Source: Aeromonas caviae
Lineage (GTDB): Bacteria > Pseudomonadota > Gammaproteobacteria > Enterobacterales > Aeromonadaceae
Reading direction: 5' to 3'
Length of the DNA: 48,939 nucleotides
Assembly: GCF_000819785.1 (NCBI RefSeq)
Contig: NZ_CDBK01000020.1
Coordinates: forward strand, 1-48,939
The translations under genes and the position numbers were made by a program. Of the stretch, positions 45,222-48,939 are shown one piece after another (the stretch's first letter is position 1; each line of letters begins with the position of its first letter). A model generated the notes under the pieces. It saw only the letters and a list, made by a program, of their open reading frames with translations. It ran no database searches and was not told the DNA's origin.

Positions 45222-46001
45222 TCACAAGCTCGGCATAAACCAGGTGCGGCCGGCTGCCTCGATACGATCGGTGCGGATCTGGAACACCCGCTCCAGCAGC
45301 GCCTCGTCGATGATCCCGACGTCCCCTTCCCCCACCACGCGGCCCTGTTGCAGGCAGAGCACGCGATCCGCCCAGTCGATGGCCAGATTGATGTCGTGGA
45401 TCGCCACCACCACCAGCAATCCCTGCGCGGCCAGTTGCTTGAGCAGCCGCAGCAACGCCATCTGGTGATGCAGATCCAGCCCCGCCAGGGGTTCGTCCAG
45501 CAGCAGCACCCGCCCGGTCGGGTTGAGGCTTGGCCACAGTTGCAGCAGGGTGCGGGCGATCAGCACCCGCTGCTGCTCCCCCCCGGACAATCGGCTGAAG
45601 TCCCGAGCCAGCAGAGGCGCCAGTTCCAGGGCGTCGCACACATCCGCCACCGCCTGCGCCTGGGCATCGGGCCCCCCCTCCTCCAGCCCCAGGCTCAGCA
45701 CCTGGAACACCGGGATGTGGAACAGCTGGGGCTGGCGCTGGGGCAGCATGGCGCGCCGCGTTGCAAGCTCGGGCCAGCTCAGGGTCGTGATGACCTCTCC
45801 TCCCAGCAAGACGGCGCCATCGGCGGGCAGCAGGCCCGCCAGGGCCCCGAGCAGGGAGGACTTGCCGCTGCCGTTGGGGCCGAGCAGGGCCACCAGCTGA
45901 CCACCGGACCAGGCCAGATCCAGGGGGGCGAGGCGATGGGGGATGGCCAGGGCGCGGGCCTCCAGCCGCCAAGGGGCGGGATCAGCGGGACACATCGGCA
46001 T
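45222..46001 (-). CDS. btuD: Vitamin B12 ABC transporter ATP-binding protein
   Basis: A 259-aa ATPase with Walker A GPNGSGKSS (41-49), a signature LSGGEQQRVLIARTL and Walker B VLLLDEP. It resembles E. coli BtuD and overlaps the btuC gene by 20 bp, so translation is coupled. Together they import cobalamin through the inner membrane. The periplasmic partner BtuF is not adjacent. MPMCP at the start could be shortened by two residues. Confidence 0.9.
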   Translation of the reverse strand: MPMCPADPAPWRLEARALAIPHRLAPLDLAWSGGQLVALLGPNGSGKSSLLGALAGLLPADGAVLLGGEVITTLSWPELATRRAMLPQRQPQLFHIPVFQVLSLGLEEGGPDAQAQAVADVCDALELAPLLARDFSRLSGGEQQRVLIARTLLQLWPSLNPTGRVLLLDEPLAGLDLHHQMALLRLLKQLAAQGLLVVVAIHDINLAIDWADRVLCLQQGRVVGEGDVGIIDEALLERVFQIRTDRIEAAGRTWFMPSL

Positions 46002-46989
46002 CTTGCCTCAGCAGCAGATAGATAAAGAGCGGGGCGCCCACCGAGGCAGTGATGACCCCGATGGGCAGTTCACCGGCGTGCAGCGCCGAGCGGGCCACCA
46101 GATCGGCCCCGAGCAGCAGGGCGCCGCCCCCCAGCGCCGAGGCGGGCAGCAGGAAGCGCTGATCGCTGCCACCGCACAGGCGCAGCAGGTGAGGCACCAC
46201 CAGGCCGACGAAGCCGATGACGCCGCACAGGGAGACCGCCACCCCGGTGAGCAGGCAGACCGCCAGCACCAGGCGTACCCGCATGCTGTCCACGTTCAGC
46301 CCCATGAGGCGGGCCTGGGTCTCTCCCAGCAGCAGTTGTTGCAGTGCCCGCCCCTGCCAGCAGAGCCAGCCGAGGGTGAGGGGCAGCACCAGCCACCACC
46401 AGGCGAGCTGCTGGCTGCCGTAGGCGAGGCTGCCCATCATCCAGAACATGAATTCCCGCAAGGCGCCGTCGTCGGCGAAATACATCAGCCAGGTCATGGC
46501 CGCATTGGTGAGGATGCCGATGGCGACCCCGAACAGCAGCAGCCGCCCATGGCCGAGCCGTGCCCGACGTGCGAGACGGATGAGCAGCATGGTCACCACC
46601 AGGGCGCCGCCAAAGGCCGCCAGCGACAGCCCCCAGCCCGGCAGATAGAGCCCGAGCCCCTTGGCCACCGCCATCGCCACCATGGCGGCCAGCCCAGCGC
46701 CGCTCGAGACGCCGAGCAGGCCGGGTTCCGCCACCGGGTTGTGCAGCATCACCTGGAGCACGGCACCGCCGCAGGCAAGGGAGGCCCCCGCCAGCAGGGC
46801 CAGCAGGGCGCGGGGCAGGCGCAACTCCAGCAGGATGCGCAGCTCCAGATCCCCCAGCGGCTGCCAGGGCAGCAGCACGAACTCCCCGAGGGCGAGGGAG
46901 AGCAGGAACAGGGCCAGGGTCAGCAGCGACAGCAGGAGCAGCCAGCGGCGCTGCCAGCGCTGCTGGCGACGGATGAGAGCGAGATACAC
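45982..46989 (-). CDS. btuC: Vitamin B12 ABC transporter permease
   Basis: A 335-aa FecCD-family permease with about ten transmembrane segments. NPVAEPGLLGVSSGAG, TWLMYFADD with MYWMMG-like FMFWMMGS and GFIGLVIPH-like GFVGLVVPHLLR match E. coli BtuC. I prefer the GTG at 46989 (GGGGA five nt upstream, same N-terminal length as E. coli) over a frame 23 codons longer. No cobalamin riboswitch is visible in the 75 bp before it. Confidence 0.9.
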   Translation of the reverse strand: MYLALIRRQQRWQRRWLLLLSLLTLALFLLSLALGEFVLLPWQPLGDLELRILLELRLPRALLALLAGASLACGGAVLQVMLHNPVAEPGLLGVSSGAGLAAMVAMAVAKGLGLYLPGWGLSLAAFGGALVVTMLLIRLARRARLGHGRLLLFGVAIGILTNAAMTWLMYFADDGALREFMFWMMGSLAYGSQQLAWWWLVLPLTLGWLCWQGRALQQLLLGETQARLMGLNVDSMRVRLVLAVCLLTGVAVSLCGVIGFVGLVVPHLLRLCGGSDQRFLLPASALGGGALLLGADLVARSALHAGELPIGVITASVGAPLFIYLLLRQDADVSR

Positions 46990-47064
46990 GGGATCCCCAA
47001 GAAGCGAGGCCCGCCGGGGGGCAGGCAGGAAAGCTGCATGATAACAGCGCGTTACCACCCAAGG

Positions 47065-47796
47065 TCAAGGCTGGTAGGGCTTGGCCAGCGCCGCTATCTC
47101 GCCGCTCTCCACCATGGCTTGCAACGCCTGCGCCAGCTTGGGGCCCAGCTCGTGGTGGGGTGAGTGCTTGCTCATCCCGAGGTAGAGCACCACCGGGTTG
47201 GGGGGCTGGAAGGGCGCCTTGACGAGGCCGGCGTCGTTGCGCTGGCTCAGGGCGTAATCCACCTGGCAGTCGGTCCCTATCATCAGGGGCAGGTGGCCCC
47301 GCTCCACCATGCGCTGCAACTGGTCTTCGGTGGGGACCCCGTGCTTGTCGAGCTGGGTGTCGCCATCGAAGGGGGGGAAGTAGGCGGAGTTGAGCACATA
47401 GCCAATCTCGCGGCCCCTCAGATCCTCGTAGCGCCTGAGGCCGGCCACGGCGGCGGGCTTGCCATAGAAGGCAGGCCGGCACTGGTAATAGGACGGCTGC
47501 AGGTAGTTGATGAAGGCGGCCCGCTCCTCGGTGTGAGCCAGCCCTATCATCAGATCCACCTGACCGGTCTGCATCTGTTTGAGTGCCCGTCCCCAGGGCA
47601 CCCGTTTGAGGGTGAGCACAATGCCGCTGCGTGCCTGCAACTGGCGCAGAATGTCGATATCCAGCCCCTGGAAGTCGTCGTTCTCTGCCAGCATGCGAAA
47701 CGGCGGCCAGACATCGGTGGCCACCGTCAGGGTCGGCGCACCTTGCGCCCAGCAGGCAAACAACAGACAAAGCGCACCCCAGCTTGTCTTGCCCAT
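47065..47796 (-). CDS. Orphan periplasmic solute-binding protein (family 3)
   Basis: A 243-aa protein with a signal peptide (MGKTSWGALCLLFACWAQG) and a family-3 solute-binding fold (VATDVWPPFRM, GLDIDILRQL, VPWGRALKQMQTGQVDLMIG). It is of the polar amino acid type and is not BtuF, which has a different fold, so it is unlikely to be the B12 partner of btuCD despite being 75 bp upstream. The ligand is unknown. AAGGCGAAAGC precedes the chosen ATG; a longer frame (to 47868) adds 24 residues. Confidence 0.85.
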   Translation of the reverse strand: MGKTSWGALCLLFACWAQGAPTLTVATDVWPPFRMLAENDDFQGLDIDILRQLQARSGIVLTLKRVPWGRALKQMQTGQVDLMIGLAHTEERAAFINYLQPSYYQCRPAFYGKPAAVAGLRRYEDLRGREIGYVLNSAYFPPFDGDTQLDKHGVPTEDQLQRMVERGHLPLMIGTDCQVDYALSQRNDAGLVKAPFQPPNPVVLYLGMSKHSPHHELGPKLAQALQAMVESGEIAALAKPYQP

Positions 47797-47908
47797 CCAG
47801 CTTTCGCCTTCTTTTGTTACATCCTTGTGAGCTAAAAATACCCTCAAGCACCACTTATGAAAACCCATGGAGTCGAGATAAAATGCATTGATTTAAAAGG
47901 AGAACCTA

Positions 47909-48265
47909 ATGAACCCCATCATGACCAGTATCGGCCTGCTCATCTGCAGCAACGTCTTCATGACGTTTGCCTGGTACGCCCATCTCAAGAGCATGAATCA
48001 CAAACCCTGGATCATCGCCGCCCTGGTGAGCTGGGGGATAGCCCTGTTCGAATACCTGTTGCAGGTGCCCGCCAACCGCATCGGCCACACCGTGCTCTCC
48101 GTCGGGCAACTCAAGATCCTGCAGGAGGTGATCACCCTCACCGTGTTCGTTCCCTTCTCCATCTTCTATCTGAAAGAAGACCTGAAGTGGGACTACCTCT
48201 GGGCGGGTCTGTGCATCCTGGGCGCGGTCTTTTTTGTGTTCCGCGAAAAACTGACCGGCGCCTGA
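47909..48265 (+). CDS. DUF486 family membrane protein (DMT type)
   Basis: A 118-aa protein with four transmembrane segments and the DUF486 landmarks ICSNVFMTFAWYAHLK, YLLQVPANRIGH and LKILQEVITLTVFVPFS. It resembles small DMT transporters; the substrate is unknown. AAAAGGAGAACCTA precedes ATG, and a GATAAAAT -10-like box lies about 35 bp upstream. Confidence 0.9.
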   Translation: MNPIMTSIGLLICSNVFMTFAWYAHLKSMNHKPWIIAALVSWGIALFEYLLQVPANRIGHTVLSVGQLKILQEVITLTVFVPFSIFYLKEDLKWDYLWAGLCILGAVFFVFREKLTGA

Positions 48266-48321
48266 GGCTGTACACTCAAGCCATTCATCATCCCCCAGCC
48301 CTTTGAGCGACGAGGCCCCTC

Positions 48322-48939
48322 ATGGAATTGAGAGACATGCTGCAGATCCTGGCCAAACAGGACGGTTCCGATCTCTATCTCTCCACCGGCGCCCCCCCCT
48401 GCGCCAAGTTCAACGGCGCCCTGCGCCCCCTCACCCAGGAGCCCCTGGGGCCGGGCGAGGTGGCCCGCATCGCCTACGACATCATGGATCTCGAGCAGAA
48501 ACAGCAGTTCGAGAAAGAGCTGGAGATGAACCTCGCCATCTCCCTGCCCCAGATAGGCCGTTTTCGGGTCAACATCTTCAAGCAGCGCAATGAAGTCTCC
48601 CTGGTGGCGCGCAACATCAAGACCGAGATCCCCCGCTTCGAGGATCTCAAACTCCCTCCGGTGCTCCTCGACACCATCATGGAGAAGCGGGGTCTGGTGC
48701 TCTTCGTCGGCGGCACGGGGTCCGGCAAGTCCACGTCGCTCGCGGCCCTCATCGATCATCGCAACCGCAACAGCGGCGGCCACATCATCACCATCGAGGA
48801 TCCGGTGGAGTTCGTCCATCGCCACCAGAAGAGCATCATCAACCAGCGGGAGGTGGGGGTGGATACCCGCAGCTTCCACGCGGCCTTGAAGAACACCCTG
48901 CGCCAGGCGCCGGACGTCATCCTCATCGGTGAAATCCGC
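48322..48939 (+). CDS. pilU: Type IV pilus retraction ATPase PilU (5' part, cut by window)
   Basis: 206 codons to the right edge. It is a PilT/PilU-type ATPase that powers pilus retraction and twitching: Walker A GGTGSGKS (130-137), Asp-box IEDPVEF (158-164) and Walker B DVILIGE (198-204). The N-terminus MELRDMLQILAKQDGSDLYLSTG fits PilU rather than PilT. GAGG lies 6 nt before ATG. The gene follows DUF486 by 56 bp; pilT is not present in the window. Confidence 0.9.
   Translation, partial: MELRDMLQILAKQDGSDLYLSTGAPPCAKFNGALRPLTQEPLGPGEVARIAYDIMDLEQKQQFEKELEMNLAISLPQIGRFRVNIFKQRNEVSLVARNIKTEIPRFEDLKLPPVLLDTIMEKRGLVLFVGGTGSGKSTSLAALIDHRNRNSGGHIITIEDPVEFVHRHQKSIINQREVGVDTRSFHAALKNTLRQAPDVILIGEIR

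Noticed and set aside
46990..47064. Cobalamin riboswitch before btuC
   Set aside because: The gap is only 75 bp and no B12-box-like sequence is seen.

Overview
This is about 49 kb of GC-rich gammaproteobacterial chromosome. The gene set, the protein similarities I recognise, and an AsaP1-type aspzincin protease all point to Aeromonas; this is an inference, since no rRNA or marker gene is present. I see no tRNA, rRNA, CRISPR array, insertion sequence, prophage or integron. Most of the window is ordinary core chromosome with small accessory patches.

Region 1 (1-9.4 kb, all minus strand) is a complete Lap-type biofilm adhesion locus, transcribed lapB-lapC-lapE-lapG-lapD and then lapA. The giant adhesin LapA runs off the left edge, but its N-terminal retention module with a di-alanine LapG cleavage site is visible. 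LapB, LapC and LapE form its type I secretion machine. LapG is the periplasmic protease that releases it. LapD is the membrane c-di-GMP receptor, with degenerate GGDEF and EAL motifs, that holds LapG back.

Region 2 (9.7-20.8 kb) holds a YhcC-type radical SAM gene whose ribosome binding site lies in a perfect inverted repeat, divergent gltBD (glutamate synthase), and a cystine-type amino acid ABC transporter. Next come an O-methyltransferase and a frameshifted NTF2/SnoaL-like pseudogene.

Region 3 (20.8-30.4 kb) is the most accessory part. It has an AsaP1-like M35 metalloprotease followed, after a terminator-like hairpin, by a secreted stand-alone copy of its prodomain. It also has DUF2913, an RhlE-like helicase, a DedA protein, an autotransporter-like barrel protein, DUF1176, a DUF1615 lipoprotein and a diguanylate cyclase.

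Region 4 (30.6-45.1 kb) is biosynthesis and central metabolism: a type-2 leuA with a long GC-rich leader, carAB (TTG start, tandem promoters, an ARG-box-like site), dapB, an NhaC-family transporter with a MetJ-like operator, a 5-formyl-THF cyclo-ligase, rpiA, serA, dgkA and an aroH-type DAHP synthase. Region 5 (45.2-48.9 kb) has btuC and btuD without btuF, an orphan solute-binding protein, a DUF486 membrane protein and the start of pilU.

The strongest candidates for something not routinely described are the protease/stand-alone-prodomain pair and the two closely spaced di-alanine motifs in the LapA retention module. I see no wholly new multi-gene system.
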